Below, piece after piece: positions 27,597 through 37,006 of a DNA stretch of 64,000 nt. The DNA is taken from assembly GCA_030428355.1 (NCBI GenBank), contig JAUIBL010000020.1, positions 1-64,000 of the forward strand. Reading direction: 5' to 3'. How positions within the stretch are numbered: the first letter of the stretch is position 1; every line of letters starts with the position of its first letter. The notes beneath the pieces are model-generated. The model was given only the letters and a program-made list of their open reading frames with translations. It searched no databases and was not told the DNA's origin. This DNA comes from Alphaproteobacteria bacterium. Its GTDB lineage: Bacteria; Pseudomonadota; Alphaproteobacteria; Rhodobacterales; Rhodobacteraceae. The translations under genes were made by a program, and so were the position numbers.

Positions 27597-27641
27597 TCCC
27601 ATAAAAAACTGTTGCGACCCATGTTTTCCCATGTCATCCCT
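27597..27641 (-). promoter_or_regulatory. MraZ-type TGGGN box array C (opposite orientation)
   Basis: On the minus strand AGGGA (27637-27641), TGGGA (27627-27631), TGGGT (27617-27621) and TGGGA (27597-27601) stand 10, 10 and 20 bp apart, keeping one helical face. This is the array closest to mraZ (about 265-310 bp upstream). Confidence 0.45.
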
Positions 27642-27905
27642 AATGCACGAGATGAAAGCAGGAACAGCAAACGGGGCACAGACCTCGACGCGGTATCCAA
27701 ACAAAAACAATAGCAGGTTTCATACAGGCACCCGCTTTCATCGAACACAGAGATCCGGCGCGCGGGCGAGCAGACATCCCCCCAGGTGGCGCGCGCAGTC
27801 GGACTTCCCGGAAACGGGACACGGTCGGCGGGTTGATCAGTGGCAGCAGATCAACCCGCCGTTTCCGTTTCCAGGGACCAGAGGCGTGAAAGGACCGGTA
27901 GGGCA

Positions 27906-28415
27906 GTGACCCGCAGGCTGAGGTTCAGAGGTGAAAGCCATCACAAGATTGATGGCAAGGGCAGGGTTTCGATCCCGGCCTCGTTTCGCCGTGTCCTCGA
28001 AGCGGGTGATCCGGGGTTCACCGATGGTCTGAATCCCGAGCTTGTCATTGTCTATGGCGACACGCGCCGCAAATACCTTGAGTGTTACACGATCGAAGCC
28101 ATTGAAGAGGTGGATGCCAAGATCGAGGCGCTGCCGCGCGGATCGGTTCAGCGCAAGATGCTGCAGCGTCTGTTCAACGGCCAATCCCATCCGACCAGCG
28201 TGGACGAGACCGGGCGGCTGGTGCTGCCGGCCAAGCTGCGCGAGAAGATCGGGCTGAGTTCCGAGGCGTTCTTTATCGGGGCGGGGGATACGTTCCAGAT
28301 CTGGGATCCCGAGACCTTCGAGGCCGAGGAACAGGCCGCAACCGATGAATGGCTGGAAGACCTGCCCGACGATGTCGATCCGCTTATCTTCCTGGATCAG
28401 CAACCGGGGGGCTGA
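27906..28415 (+). CDS. mraZ: Transcriptional regulator MraZ
   Basis: 169 residues from a GTG start, with two MraZ/AbrB-like half-domains. The first carries the HHKIDGKGRVSIPASFR segment and the second SVDETGRLVLPAKLREKIG, each with the DxxGR motif. MraZ binds DNA as a ring and tunes the dcw operon that starts with it. The frame is open further upstream, but homology begins at the chosen start. Six bases separate it from rsmH. Confidence 0.93.
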   Translation: MTRRLRFRGESHHKIDGKGRVSIPASFRRVLEAGDPGFTDGLNPELVIVYGDTRRKYLECYTIEAIEEVDAKIEALPRGSVQRKMLQRLFNGQSHPTSVDETGRLVLPAKLREKIGLSSEAFFIGAGDTFQIWDPETFEAEEQAATDEWLEDLPDDVDPLIFLDQQPGG

Positions 28416-28421
28416 TCCGAG

Positions 28422-29414
28422 ATGTCTGCTGCCGCTGCCACCCCTTCGACCGACCCGCACATTCCCGTCCTTCTTGCTCCGCTCCTGCGGGCGGTGGCGC
28501 CGGTGGCGGGTGTCTGGATTGACGGCACCTTCGGGGCAGGCGGCTATGCACGCGGGCTGATCGAGGCGGGGGCGAAGAAGGTGATCGGCATTGATCGCGA
28601 TCCGCTGGCGCATGAGATGGCGGCGGCGTGGTTGCCCGAATTCGGCGGGCGCATCGAACTGCACCGCGCCAATTTCGCCGAGATGGATCAGATTGCATCG
28701 GGCGTGGATGGGGTTGTGTTGGATCTGGGTGTATCGTCGATGCAGCTTGACCTCGCGGAGCGGGGGTTTTCCTTCATGAAGGATGGCCCGCTGGACATGC
28801 GGATGGGGCAGGATGGCCTGTCGGCGGCGGACATCGTCAACACGGCGGACGAATTCGATATTGCCGACATCCTTTATACCTACGGCGAAGAACGGGCTTC
28901 GCGCCGGATTGCCAAGGCGATTGTGGCGGCGCGCAAGATCAGCCCGATCACGCGGACGCTTGAGCTGGCGGGCATCGTCGAATCCTGCCTTCCACGTCCC
29001 AAGCCGGGGCAATCGCACCCGGCCACGCGTAGTTTTCAGGCGCTGCGTATCGCGGTGAACGACGAATACGGTGCCTTGATGCGGGGTTTGATGGCGGCGG
29101 AGCGGGTGCTCAGACCCGGCAGTCTGTTGGCTGTGGTGAGCTTTCATTCGGTCGAGGACCGGATGGTCAAGCGGTTCCTGCAGGCGCGGGGCGGGCAGGC
29201 CGGGCGGGCCAACCGCTATGCGCCCGAGATCGAAGCCGAAACCCCTGCGTTCGAGATCGTGACCCGCAAGGCGGTGGGTCCGGATGATGATGAACTGGCG
29301 GTCAATCCCCGGTCACGGTCGGCCAAGCTGCGGGTCGCGCGGCGCACGGATGCGCCTGCGGGCGAGATCGATGCCGGGCAGATTGCCCTGCCTTTGTTGA
29401 AGGAGGATCGGTGA
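28422..29414 (+). CDS. rsmH: 16S rRNA (cytosine1402-N4)-methyltransferase
   Basis: 330 residues. The SAM-binding start of the Rossmann fold is [14 protein letters not shown] near 31-44, and [14 protein letters not shown] is near 95-108. The C-terminal [11 protein letters not shown] motif of the MraW/RsmH family is present. It methylates N4 of C1402 in the ribosomal P site. It is the second gene of the dcw cluster and its stop overlaps the ftsL start. Confidence 0.96.
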   Translation: MSAAAATPSTDPHIPVLLAPLLRAVAPVAGVWIDGTFGAGGYARGLIEAGAKKVIGIDRDPLAHEMAAAWLPEFGGRIELHRANFAEMDQIASGVDGVVLDLGVSSMQLDLAERGFSFMKDGPLDMRMGQDGLSAADIVNTADEFDIADILYTYGEERASRRIAKAIVAARKISPITRTLELAGIVESCLPRPKPGQSHPATRSFQALRIAVNDEYGALMRGLMAAERVLRPGSLLAVVSFHSVEDRMVKRFLQARGGQAGRANRYAPEIEAETPAFEIVTRKAVGPDDDELAVNPRSRSAKLRVARRTDAPAGEIDAGQIALPLLKEDR

Positions 29415-29767
29415 TGCGATCTCTGCTTTATGTACTGACGTTTCTGACGGTGATCGGGGCGGCGTTCTGGGCCTATCACGAGAATTACAAGACGCAGGCG
29501 GCTTTGGGTGAGGCGCAGGCGGTGCGGTCGGACATTGCCGATGCGCGCGCGCGCCTTTCGGTGTTGCGGGCGGAATGGGCCTATCTCAACCGTCCGGACC
29601 GGTTGCGCGATCTGGCGGAGTTGAATTTTGAACGGCTGGGCCTGATGCCCTTTGAGCCGGATCAGTTCGGCCGCGTGGATCAGATCGCCTATCCGCAGCC
29701 CCCCGAGCTGGAGATCACTGACACGATCGAGATTTCGAGTGCAGGCGCACAGGAGCAAGAGCCATGA
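29414..29767 (+). CDS. ftsL: Cell division protein FtsL
   Basis: 117 residues: a single membrane helix near the N-terminus (LLYVLTFLTVIGAAFWAY) followed by a periplasmic coiled-coil-like part and the conserved end motif ...RDLAELNFERLGLMP. FtsL links FtsQ/FtsB and FtsI/FtsW in the divisome. The start is ATG 29414 with AGGAGG seven bases upstream; position between rsmH and ftsI is canonical. Confidence 0.9.
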   Translation: MRSLLYVLTFLTVIGAAFWAYHENYKTQAALGEAQAVRSDIADARARLSVLRAEWAYLNRPDRLRDLAELNFERLGLMPFEPDQFGRVDQIAYPQPPELEITDTIEISSAGAQEQEP

Positions 29768-31551
29768 TCCGCACGCCGCTTCGGCCTCTGGCGCGCATTC
29801 TGGATGCGCGGCGCAAGGGCGAAAACCCAGATGCCATCGAACGCGAGAACCTGCGCATCCGCCACGAGCAGATGCGGGACACCGCGCGGTCGCGGGCCGA
29901 GGGGCGTTTGTTGGTCATGGCGGTGATGTTCTTTTGCGCCTTCGGCGTGATCGGGGCGCGGATGGGCACGCTGGCCGCGTCCGAGCCGGAAGAGCCGCGC
30001 GCGCAGGCGACCGGCGCGTCGATCATTGCCAGCCGGGCCGACATCGTGGATCGTCAGGGGCGCATTCTGGCGACCAATATGGAGACCTTTTCGCTTTATG
30101 CGCATCCGCAGCAGATGGTCGATCCGATCCGGACCGCAGCAGAATTGGTCAAGATATTTCCAGAGCTTAATGAAGAACGTTTGCGCAAAGATTTCACTGG
30201 ACCCCGTAAGTTCATGTGGGTGCGTAGAAAACTGAGCCCCGAGCAAAAACAGAAAGTCCATGACATCGGCGAGCCGGGCTTGCTGTTCGGGCCGCGCGAG
30301 ATGCGGCTTTACCCCAATGGCGCACTGGCTGCACATATCCTTGGTGGCGCGAGCTTTGGCCGTGAAGGTGTTCATTCTGCTGAGGTTATCGGAACCGCAG
30401 GTGTCGAGAAATTCTTTGATGACACCCTGCGCGACCCGGCGCGCGAAGGGGCTCCTCTGGAGCTTTCGCTGGACCTGACCATCCAGGCGGCGACGGAACG
30501 GGTGTTGCAGGGCGGGATGAGCCTGATGAACGCCAAGGGTGCGGCCAGTGTGCTCATGGACATCTACACCGGCGAAGTGATCGCGATTGCGTCGCTGCCG
30601 GATTTCGACCCCAACGACAGGCCGCGTCCGTTGACGCAGGGCGAGGCGGCGGACAGCCCGCTGTTCAACCGCGCGGTGCAGGGGGTCTACGAGCTGGGAT
30701 CGACCTTCAAGATCTTCGCCTCGGCACAGGCGCTCGAGCTTGGGCTGGTGAACCCGGAGACTGTCATCGACACGTCGGGGCCGATGCGGGTCGGCGGGTT
30801 CAGGATCGGCGAGTTCGACAACAAGAATTACGGGCCATTGTCGGTGTCGGACATCATCGTCAAAAGTTCGAACCGGGGGACCGGACGTCTGGCGCTGGCC
30901 ATCGGGGCAGAGCGGCAGCAGGCGTTTCTGAAAAGTCTCGGCTTTTTCGAACCGACACCTTTGGAAATTGTCGAAGCGGCGGGCGGCAAACCGTTGTTGC
31001 CGCAGCGTTGGACCGATCTGTCAAGCGTGACGATCTCGTACGGGCACGGGTTGTCTTCGAGCCCGTTGCATCTGGCGGCGGGCTATGCGGCGATTGCCAA
31101 TGGTGGTTTCAAGGTCGAGCCTACGCTTCTCAAACAGGATGCACCCAAGCTGGGACCGCGGATCATGTCAGAGCGGACCGCACGCCAATCGCTTGATATG
31201 TTGCGGAAAGTGGTCACGAAGGGCACCGCCAGCTTTGGCGAGGTGCCGGGGTATTCGGTGGGCGGCAAGACCGGCACGGCGGACAAGCCCAAGGCGCGGG
31301 GCGGCGGGTATTACGACGACAAGGTGATCAACACCTTCGCGTCGGTGTTTCCGACCAATGATCCGAAATACGTGCTGATCGTGACGCTGGACGAACCGGT
31401 GGAAACCAGCGGAACCAAGCCGCGCCGCACCGCAGGCTGGACGGCTGTTCCGGTGGCTGCCGAGATGATCCGCCGCGTCGCGCCTCTTCTGGGCTTGCGT
31501 CCGGAGGTCGAAACGCGGCAATTGACAGGCATCATCAACACGTCGAACTGA
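29764..31551 (+). CDS. ftsI: Septal peptidoglycan transpeptidase FtsI (PBP3)
   Basis: 595 residues. A cytoplasmic basic N-terminus, one membrane helix (about 48-68), a dimerisation domain and a transpeptidase domain. The active-site motifs are in order: S of GSTFKIF near 315, SSN in VKSSNRGTGRLA near 370, and KTG in VGGKTGTAD near 502. It cross-links septal peptidoglycan in the periplasm with FtsW. Overlaps ftsL by 4 bases. Confidence 0.95.
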   Translation: MIRTPLRPLARILDARRKGENPDAIERENLRIRHEQMRDTARSRAEGRLLVMAVMFFCAFGVIGARMGTLAASEPEEPRAQATGASIIASRADIVDRQGRILATNMETFSLYAHPQQMVDPIRTAAELVKIFPELNEERLRKDFTGPRKFMWVRRKLSPEQKQKVHDIGEPGLLFGPREMRLYPNGALAAHILGGASFGREGVHSAEVIGTAGVEKFFDDTLRDPAREGAPLELSLDLTIQAATERVLQGGMSLMNAKGAASVLMDIYTGEVIAIASLPDFDPNDRPRPLTQGEAADSPLFNRAVQGVYELGSTFKIFASAQALELGLVNPETVIDTSGPMRVGGFRIGEFDNKNYGPLSVSDIIVKSSNRGTGRLALAIGAERQQAFLKSLGFFEPTPLEIVEAAGGKPLLPQRWTDLSSVTISYGHGLSSSPLHLAAGYAAIANGGFKVEPTLLKQDAPKLGPRIMSERTARQSLDMLRKVVTKGTASFGEVPGYSVGGKTGTADKPKARGGGYYDDKVINTFASVFPTNDPKYVLIVTLDEPVETSGTKPRRTAGWTAVPVAAEMIRRVAPLLGLRPEVETRQLTGIINTSN

Positions 31552-31595
31552 GGGCGCGTGCCCCGGTTGCGGGCAGGGAACACGAGGGGGTCGTC

Positions 31596-33080
31596 ATGGC
31601 AGCAGGGGGCAAAAGCCTGAGCGCGCTGGGTCTGACGGCGCGCGGCGGCGCGGATGCGATTGTCACCGGGCTTGCGGTGGACAGCCGGGATGTCAAACAG
31701 GGCTACCTGTTTGCGGCGCTGCCCGGCACCAAGGTGCATGGCGGGGAGTTCATCCAAGACGCGCTGCGCATGGGGGCGGCGGCCATCCTGACGGATGTGG
31801 AAGGTGCCGAGATCGCCAAAGACGAGTTGGCCGGGTCGACGGCGGCGGTGGTGATCGCGGCGGATCCGCGTCAGACCTTGGCCTTCTGCGCGGCGCTCTG
31901 GTTTGAACAGCAGCCCGATACGGTTGTCGCGGTCACGGGCACCAACGGCAAGACCAGCGTGGCCAGCTTTGTGCGGCGGATTTGGCAGTTGCTGGGCATA
32001 CCTGCGGTCAACCTTGGGACCACGGGGGTCGAAGGCGACTGGCAGGCCCCCCTGATGCACACCACGCCCGAGCCGATCACGTTGCACCGCGCTCTGGCCG
32101 GTGCGGCGGATGCCGGGATCAACCATGCGGCGATGGAGGCGTCCTCGCACGGGTTGGCGCAGCGGCGGCTCGATGGTGTGAATCTGCGCGCGGCGGGGTT
32201 CACCAATTTCACGCAGGATCACCTAGACTACCACGAAAGTTTTGAGGCGTATTTTGACGCCAAGGCGGGGCTCTTTGCCCGTGTGCTGCCCGAGGACGGG
32301 ATCGCTGTCATCAACATCGACGATGCGCGCGGTGTGGATATGCTGGCTATCGCACGCGCCCGTGGGCAGGAGACCATGACCGTCGGGCGCGACACGGGTG
32401 CCGATATGGTGCTGCTGGGTCAGCGCTTTGATGCAACCGGGCAGGATGTGCGGATCAAGTTTGGTGGCGAGACCTTTCAGACCCGGCTGAACCTTGTCGG
32501 TGGGTTTCAGGCAGAGAACGTGATGGTTGCCGCCGGTCTGGTTATCGCCAGCGGTGTGACGCCGGATCGGGTGTTCTCGGTCCTGCCCGAGCTGGAAACG
32601 GTGCGGGGGCGGATGCAGCTTGCCGCAACGCGGAGCAACGGCGCGGCGGTCTATGTGGATTACGCGCACACGCCCGATGCGGTGGCGACCGCCTGTCAGG
32701 CGATCCGTCCGCACGTGATGGGCCGTCTGGTGGCGATCATCGGCGCAGGCGGCGACCGCGACCCCGGCAAGCGGCCCCTGATGGGGGCGGCTGCGGCGGA
32801 GTTTGCGGATCAGGTGATCGTGACGGATGACAACCCGCGCAGCGAAGACCCGGCTTCGATCCGCGCGGCGGTGCTGGAGGGCGCGCCCGAGGCGACCGAG
32901 GTGGGCGACCGGGCCGAGGCGATCCTGCGCGGTGTCGATGCGGTGGGGCCGGGCGATGCCCTGCTCATCTGCGGCAAAGGGCATGAGACCGGGCAGATCG
33001 TGGGCGACACGGTCTATCCCTTTGACGATGTGGAACAGGCAAGCGTCGCTGTGGCGGCTTTGGACGGGAAACTGGCATGA
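31596..33080 (+). CDS. murE: UDP-MurNAc-tripeptide synthetase
   Basis: 494 residues of the Mur ligase family. The P-loop is VTGTNGKTS near 113, and the DNPRSEDP segment near 410 is the motif of meso-diaminopimelate-adding MurE enzymes. It adds the third amino acid of the peptidoglycan stem peptide in the cytoplasm. Overlaps murF by 4 bases. Confidence 0.95.
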   Translation: MAAGGKSLSALGLTARGGADAIVTGLAVDSRDVKQGYLFAALPGTKVHGGEFIQDALRMGAAAILTDVEGAEIAKDELAGSTAAVVIAADPRQTLAFCAALWFEQQPDTVVAVTGTNGKTSVASFVRRIWQLLGIPAVNLGTTGVEGDWQAPLMHTTPEPITLHRALAGAADAGINHAAMEASSHGLAQRRLDGVNLRAAGFTNFTQDHLDYHESFEAYFDAKAGLFARVLPEDGIAVINIDDARGVDMLAIARARGQETMTVGRDTGADMVLLGQRFDATGQDVRIKFGGETFQTRLNLVGGFQAENVMVAAGLVIASGVTPDRVFSVLPELETVRGRMQLAATRSNGAAVYVDYAHTPDAVATACQAIRPHVMGRLVAIIGAGGDRDPGKRPLMGAAAAEFADQVIVTDDNPRSEDPASIRAAVLEGAPEATEVGDRAEAILRGVDAVGPGDALLICGKGHETGQIVGDTVYPFDDVEQASVAVAALDGKLA

Positions 33081-34519
33081 CCCTTTGGACAAGCGCAGAG
33101 GCGGCAGAGGCGACAGGCGGTCGCGTGACCGGAGAGTGGGCGGCGACGGGCGTGTCCATCGACACGCGCACGATCCAGCCGGGGGATTTGTTCGTCGCGT
33201 TGACGGCGGCGCGGGACGGGCACGACTTTGTCGCGCAGGCGCTGGAGAAGGGCGCTGCGGCGGCCTTGGTGGCCCGCGTGCCCGAAGGTGTGGCCGAAGA
33301 TGCGCCGCTTCTGGTTGTTGACGATGTGCAGACTGGACTTGAGGCTTTGGGTCGGGCGTCGCGGGCGCGGACAAAGGCCAAGGTGGTGGGCGTGACCGGA
33401 TCGGTCGGCAAGACCTCGACCAAGGAGATGCTGCGCACTGTTCTGGGCGCGCATGGCCGGGTGCATGCGGCCGAGGCGAGTTACAACAACCATTGGGGTG
33501 TGCCTCTGACGCTGGCACGGATGCCGCGCGATGCGGAGTTCGCGGTGATCGAGATCGGGATGAACCATCCCGGCGAGATCGCGCCCTTGAGCCGGATGGC
33601 GCGGCTGCATGTGGCCATCGTCACCATCGTGGCCCCGGCGCATCTGGAGGCGTTCGAGAGCATCGAAGGGATCGCGCATGAGAAAGCGTCGATCTTCGAC
33701 GGATTGGAGCCGGGTGGCGTGGCGATCTGGAACGGTGATCTGCCGACCAGCGGTATTCTGCAGGCCCGGGCCGAAGAGATGGGCGACCTCAGCCTGTCTT
33801 TCGGGGAAAGCGACGGCTGCGACATGCGTGTGACCTCGGTCCGGGCGCAGGATGCGTGCAGCGTGGCGCAGGCGGCGTTTTCCGGCGGTGAGTTGCTCTA
33901 CAAGATCGACGCGCCGGGGCGGCATTTCGCCATCAACGGCGCTGCGGTTCTTGCGGTGGCCGAGGTGCTGGGGCTGGACCGGGCGCTGTCGCTGGCGGCG
34001 ATGGGGCGCTGGCATCCCGGTGCGGGGCGCGGGGCGCATGTGACGATCCATCTGGATTCCACCGATCCGAAGGCGACACTGGCGCTGTTCGATGATGCCT
34101 ATAACGCCAACCCGGCCTCGGTGGCGGCGGCTTTGGCGGTGCTGGCGGCAGCGCCAGTTCAGCATGATGTGGGTCGGGTCAGCAAGGGACGCCGGATCGC
34201 GGTTCTGGGCGACATGAAAGAGCTGGGGCCGACCGGGCCGGACCTGCACGCGGCGCTGGCCGAACTGGACGCGACCAAAGCCTTGGACAAAGTGCATTGC
34301 GTCGGACCCTTGATGAGGCACCTGCACGAGGCGCTGCCCGACACGCAGAGGGGCTTGTGGTTCGAAGCCTCCGACGACATGGCGGCGCGGCTTCCCCGTC
34401 AGCTTGACGCCGGAGACGTTGTGATGGTGAAGGGGTCGCTGTCCATGCGGCTGGCACGTGTGGTTGACGCCATACGGAATATGGGCCAAGGCAACGCCCG
34501 CGACGAGGCGGAAGGATAA
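33077..34519 (+). CDS. murF: UDP-MurNAc-tripeptide D-alanyl-D-alanine ligase
   Basis: 480 residues. P-loop VTGSVGKTSTKEM near 106-118, then SYNNHWGVP and EIGMNHPGEI, typical of MurF, and DAYNANPAS near 340. It adds D-Ala-D-Ala to complete UDP-MurNAc-pentapeptide. Six bases separate it from mraY. Confidence 0.95.
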   Translation: MTLWTSAEAAEATGGRVTGEWAATGVSIDTRTIQPGDLFVALTAARDGHDFVAQALEKGAAAALVARVPEGVAEDAPLLVVDDVQTGLEALGRASRARTKAKVVGVTGSVGKTSTKEMLRTVLGAHGRVHAAEASYNNHWGVPLTLARMPRDAEFAVIEIGMNHPGEIAPLSRMARLHVAIVTIVAPAHLEAFESIEGIAHEKASIFDGLEPGGVAIWNGDLPTSGILQARAEEMGDLSLSFGESDGCDMRVTSVRAQDACSVAQAAFSGGELLYKIDAPGRHFAINGAAVLAVAEVLGLDRALSLAAMGRWHPGAGRGAHVTIHLDSTDPKATLALFDDAYNANPASVAAALAVLAAAPVQHDVGRVSKGRRIAVLGDMKELGPTGPDLHAALAELDATKALDKVHCVGPLMRHLHEALPDTQRGLWFEASDDMAARLPRQLDAGDVVMVKGSLSMRLARVVDAIRNMGQGNARDEAEG

Positions 34520-34525
34520 GGGTTC

Positions 34526-35608
34526 ATGTTGTTTTGGTTGACCGCACTGTCGGACGGGGGGGATTTCTTCAACCTCTTTCGCTATATCACGTTCCGCGCC
34601 GGGGGCGCATTTCTGACGGCGCTGATCTTTGGGTTCCTGTTCGGTAAGCCGCTGATCAACGTGCTGCGCAAGCGGCAGGGCAAGGGGCAGCCGATCCGTA
34701 CGGATGGGCCTGAGGGGCATTTCACCAAGGCGGGCACGCCGACGATGGGTGGTTTGCTGATCGTGGGGGCGCTGCTGACCTCGACGCTGCTTTGGGCGCG
34801 GCTGGACAACCCGTTTATCTGGATGGTGCTCTTCGTCACGATGAGTTTCGCGCTGATCGGGTTTGCCGACGATTATGCCAAGGTGAAAAAGCAGAACACC
34901 GCAGGCGTGTCCGGTAAGGTGCGTTTGCTGCTGGGTTTTCTGATTGCGGCCATCGCGGGTTACTGGGCGGCGCAATATCACCCCGAAGAACTGACCAACC
35001 AACTGGCCTTTCCGGTGTTCAAGGATGCGCTGCTGAACCTTGGGTATTTCTTTGTGCCCTTCGCGGTGATCGTCATCGTCGGCGCGGCCAATGCGGTGAA
35101 CCTGACGGACGGGCTTGACGGGCTGGCGATCATGCCGGTGATGATCGCGGCAGGCACGTTGGGGGTGATCGCCTATGCTGTGGGTCGGGTCGACTTCACC
35201 GATTATCTGGACGTGCATTATGTGCCGGGCACCGGGGAGATCCTGATCTTTACCGCCGGGCTGTTCGGCGGGGGCCTTGGCTTTCTGTGGTACAACGCGC
35301 CGCCGGCGGCGGTGTTCATGGGGGATACCGGGTCTTTGGCCTTGGGCGGTGCCCTGGGGGCCATCGCGGTGGCGACAAAGCACGAGATCGTTCTGGCCAT
35401 TGTGGGCGGCCTCTTCGTGGTTGAGGCGCTTTCGGTGATCATCCAGGTGCTCTACTTCAAGCGGACGGGTAAGCGCGTGTTCCTGATGGCACCTATTCAT
35501 CACCACTACGAGAAAAAGGGCTGGGCCGAGCCGCAGATCGTGATCCGGTTCTGGATCATTTCGCTCATTCTGGCGCTGATTGGCCTTGCGACATTGAAGG
35601 TGCGCTGA
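34526..35608 (+). CDS. mraY: Phospho-MurNAc-pentapeptide transferase
   Basis: 360 residues and about ten membrane helices. Motifs of the family are clear: GTPTMGGLL near 71, the Asp pair GFADDYAK near 112-119, [13 protein letters not shown] near 190 and the [11 protein letters not shown] segment near 327. It makes lipid I at the inner membrane. It is the last cell-wall gene in the cluster here; murD, ftsW and murG do not follow within the window. Confidence 0.96.
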   Translation: MLFWLTALSDGGDFFNLFRYITFRAGGAFLTALIFGFLFGKPLINVLRKRQGKGQPIRTDGPEGHFTKAGTPTMGGLLIVGALLTSTLLWARLDNPFIWMVLFVTMSFALIGFADDYAKVKKQNTAGVSGKVRLLLGFLIAAIAGYWAAQYHPEELTNQLAFPVFKDALLNLGYFFVPFAVIVIVGAANAVNLTDGLDGLAIMPVMIAAGTLGVIAYAVGRVDFTDYLDVHYVPGTGEILIFTAGLFGGGLGFLWYNAPPAAVFMGDTGSLALGGALGAIAVATKHEIVLAIVGGLFVVEALSVIIQVLYFKRTGKRVFLMAPIHHHYEKKGWAEPQIVIRFWIISLILALIGLATLKVR

Positions 35609-35676
35609 CGCGCTAAGGCTTTCTTGGCTTTGCACATTCGGAAAAAGAACACGCTTGGACTCGCTTTTCGCGAAAC

Positions 35677-35694
35677 TGTCAACTAAAGTTGACA
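35677..35694. promoter_or_regulatory. PpsR/CrtJ-type operator (TGT-N12-ACA)
   Basis: TGTCAACT-AA-AGTTGACA is an 8+8 bp inverted repeat and fits exactly the TGT-N12-ACA operator of the photosynthesis repressor PpsR/CrtJ. It ends 23 bases before the start codon of a BciB-type gene, consistent with control of that gene. Confidence 0.6.
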
Positions 35695-35717
35695 TATCGC
35701 GGTAAGGAGAGTCGGAC

Positions 35718-36938
35718 ATGGATGGTGGTCGCATTGGGCTGACGGTGCCGGAGATCGGCGGCGCTCCGCGGGCGGGGCTGTGTACTGATTGCGGCGTGTC
35801 GCGCATGGGTGATGGCCGTGGATGCGGCAAGGCCTGCCAGTTCATTCAGCCCGATTACGAGACACTTGAGCGGTCCGTGCATGGACGGGTTGCCGGGGAG
35901 GGAGATGAGGCGTTCTTCGGTGTGGCGCAGGCCATGTACCGGGCGCGGCTGGAGCCTGCCGCCGAGGGGGCGCAATGGACCGGCCTGACCACCGGGTTGG
36001 CGGCCGAGTTGCTGCGGGCCGGGGCGGTGGATGCGGTGTTGGCCACCGCGCCGGACCCGTTGGACCGCTGGAAGCCGCTGCCTGTCATCGTGACCGAGGC
36101 CGACCAGATGGCCCAGTGCCGGGGAATGCGGATGGGGTATGGGCCTCTGCTGGCCTTGCTGGAGCCAGCGCGCGCCGCAGGGCATCGACGCATCGCTGTC
36201 GTCGGCGTGCCCTGTCAGGTCTACGCGCTGCGGGCGCTGGAGGCGGAGCTGGGCTTCGACGAGATCACGGTGATCGGCACGCCCTGTTCCGACAACACGA
36301 CAACCGAGAATTTCCACGCCTTCCTCGCGCGGCTGGACGACAGGCCGGAGACCGTGTCCTATCTTGAGTTCCGCGCGGATTACCGGGTGGAGTTGCGGTT
36401 CGATGACGGACGCAAGCCGCGCTTCGTGCCATTCCTGAAACTGCCGCTGTCCGACCTGCCGGCGGATTTCTTTCCGATGACCTGCAAGACCTGCGTCGAT
36501 TACACCAACCGGCTGGCGGACATCACCGTGGGCTATATGGGCGGTGACGGCGATCAGTGGCTCATCGTGCGCAATGCGCGCGGGGCTGCGGTGCTCGACC
36601 GGCTTGGCGACCGCGTGGTGCGGCGCGACCTGACCGACAAGGGCAAGCGCGAGGCGGCGGTCAAGGGTTTTATGGTGAACACCGAGCGCGCCGCCGGGGG
36701 CTTGCCGCTGCGGCGGATGCCTGACTGGGTGCGGCCCATCGTGGCGTGGTTGCAGCCGCGCACCGGGCCGCGCGGGCTGGAATTCGCCCGCGCGCGGGTC
36801 GAAATGAAGGCGATCGAGACCATTCTGCATCTCAGGCGGGCACATCCGGCGCGGATCAAGAACATGGTGCCACGCCATGTTTGGCGAGTCGCGGCCCGCT
36901 ATGGTCTGATGCCGACACAGGACGAAACGCGCGATTGA
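35718..36938 (+). CDS. bciB: BciB-type 8-vinyl reductase homologue (F420-hydrogenase beta-subunit family)
   Basis: 406 residues of the FrhB/FdhB (coenzyme F420 hydrogenase beta) family. The layout follows BciB, the ferredoxin-dependent 3,8-divinyl (proto)chlorophyllide 8-vinyl reductase: a Cys-rich N-terminus (GLCTDCG...CGKAC), AQWTGLTTGLAAELL near 90, VVGVPCQVYALRALE near 165, GTPCSDN near 190 and MTCKTCVDYTNRLADI near 255, with the Cys residues that bind Fe-S clusters. AAGGAG precedes the ATG by 8 bases and a PpsR-type operator lies just upstream. Other F420-family reductases are possible, but operator and layout favour bacteriochlorophyll synthesis. Confidence 0.7.
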   Translation: MDGGRIGLTVPEIGGAPRAGLCTDCGVSRMGDGRGCGKACQFIQPDYETLERSVHGRVAGEGDEAFFGVAQAMYRARLEPAAEGAQWTGLTTGLAAELLRAGAVDAVLATAPDPLDRWKPLPVIVTEADQMAQCRGMRMGYGPLLALLEPARAAGHRRIAVVGVPCQVYALRALEAELGFDEITVIGTPCSDNTTTENFHAFLARLDDRPETVSYLEFRADYRVELRFDDGRKPRFVPFLKLPLSDLPADFFPMTCKTCVDYTNRLADITVGYMGGDGDQWLIVRNARGAAVLDRLGDRVVRRDLTDKGKREAAVKGFMVNTERAAGGLPLRRMPDWVRPIVAWLQPRTGPRGLEFARARVEMKAIETILHLRRAHPARIKNMVPRHVWRVAARYGLMPTQDETRD

Positions 36939-37006
36939 GCCAAAGGGCGCAATTGCGCGACCCCGAAACGCGCGTTAGGGAGGGCGCAGATCAAGGAAGA
37001 CCGCCC

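Larger units (their letters stand above)
27233..27905. other. Long intergenic region upstream of mraZ
   Basis: About 670 bases with no convincing gene; short frames in it have no family resemblance. It has lower GC than its neighbours, which fits a regulatory region. It must hold the promoters of the B12 operon (minus strand) and of the dcw cluster (plus strand). It contains three clusters of TGGG-type boxes listed separately. Confidence 0.6.

Noticed and set aside
35689-35694. TTGACA as a -35 element for the BciB gene
   Set aside because: It is only 23 bases from the start codon, leaving no room for a -10 and leader; it is better read as half of the inverted repeat.
33014-35845. 943-residue open frame antisense to murF and mraY
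   Set aside because: It runs through two well-conserved genes on the other strand and has a low-complexity His/Arg/Gln composition, typical of an antisense shadow.
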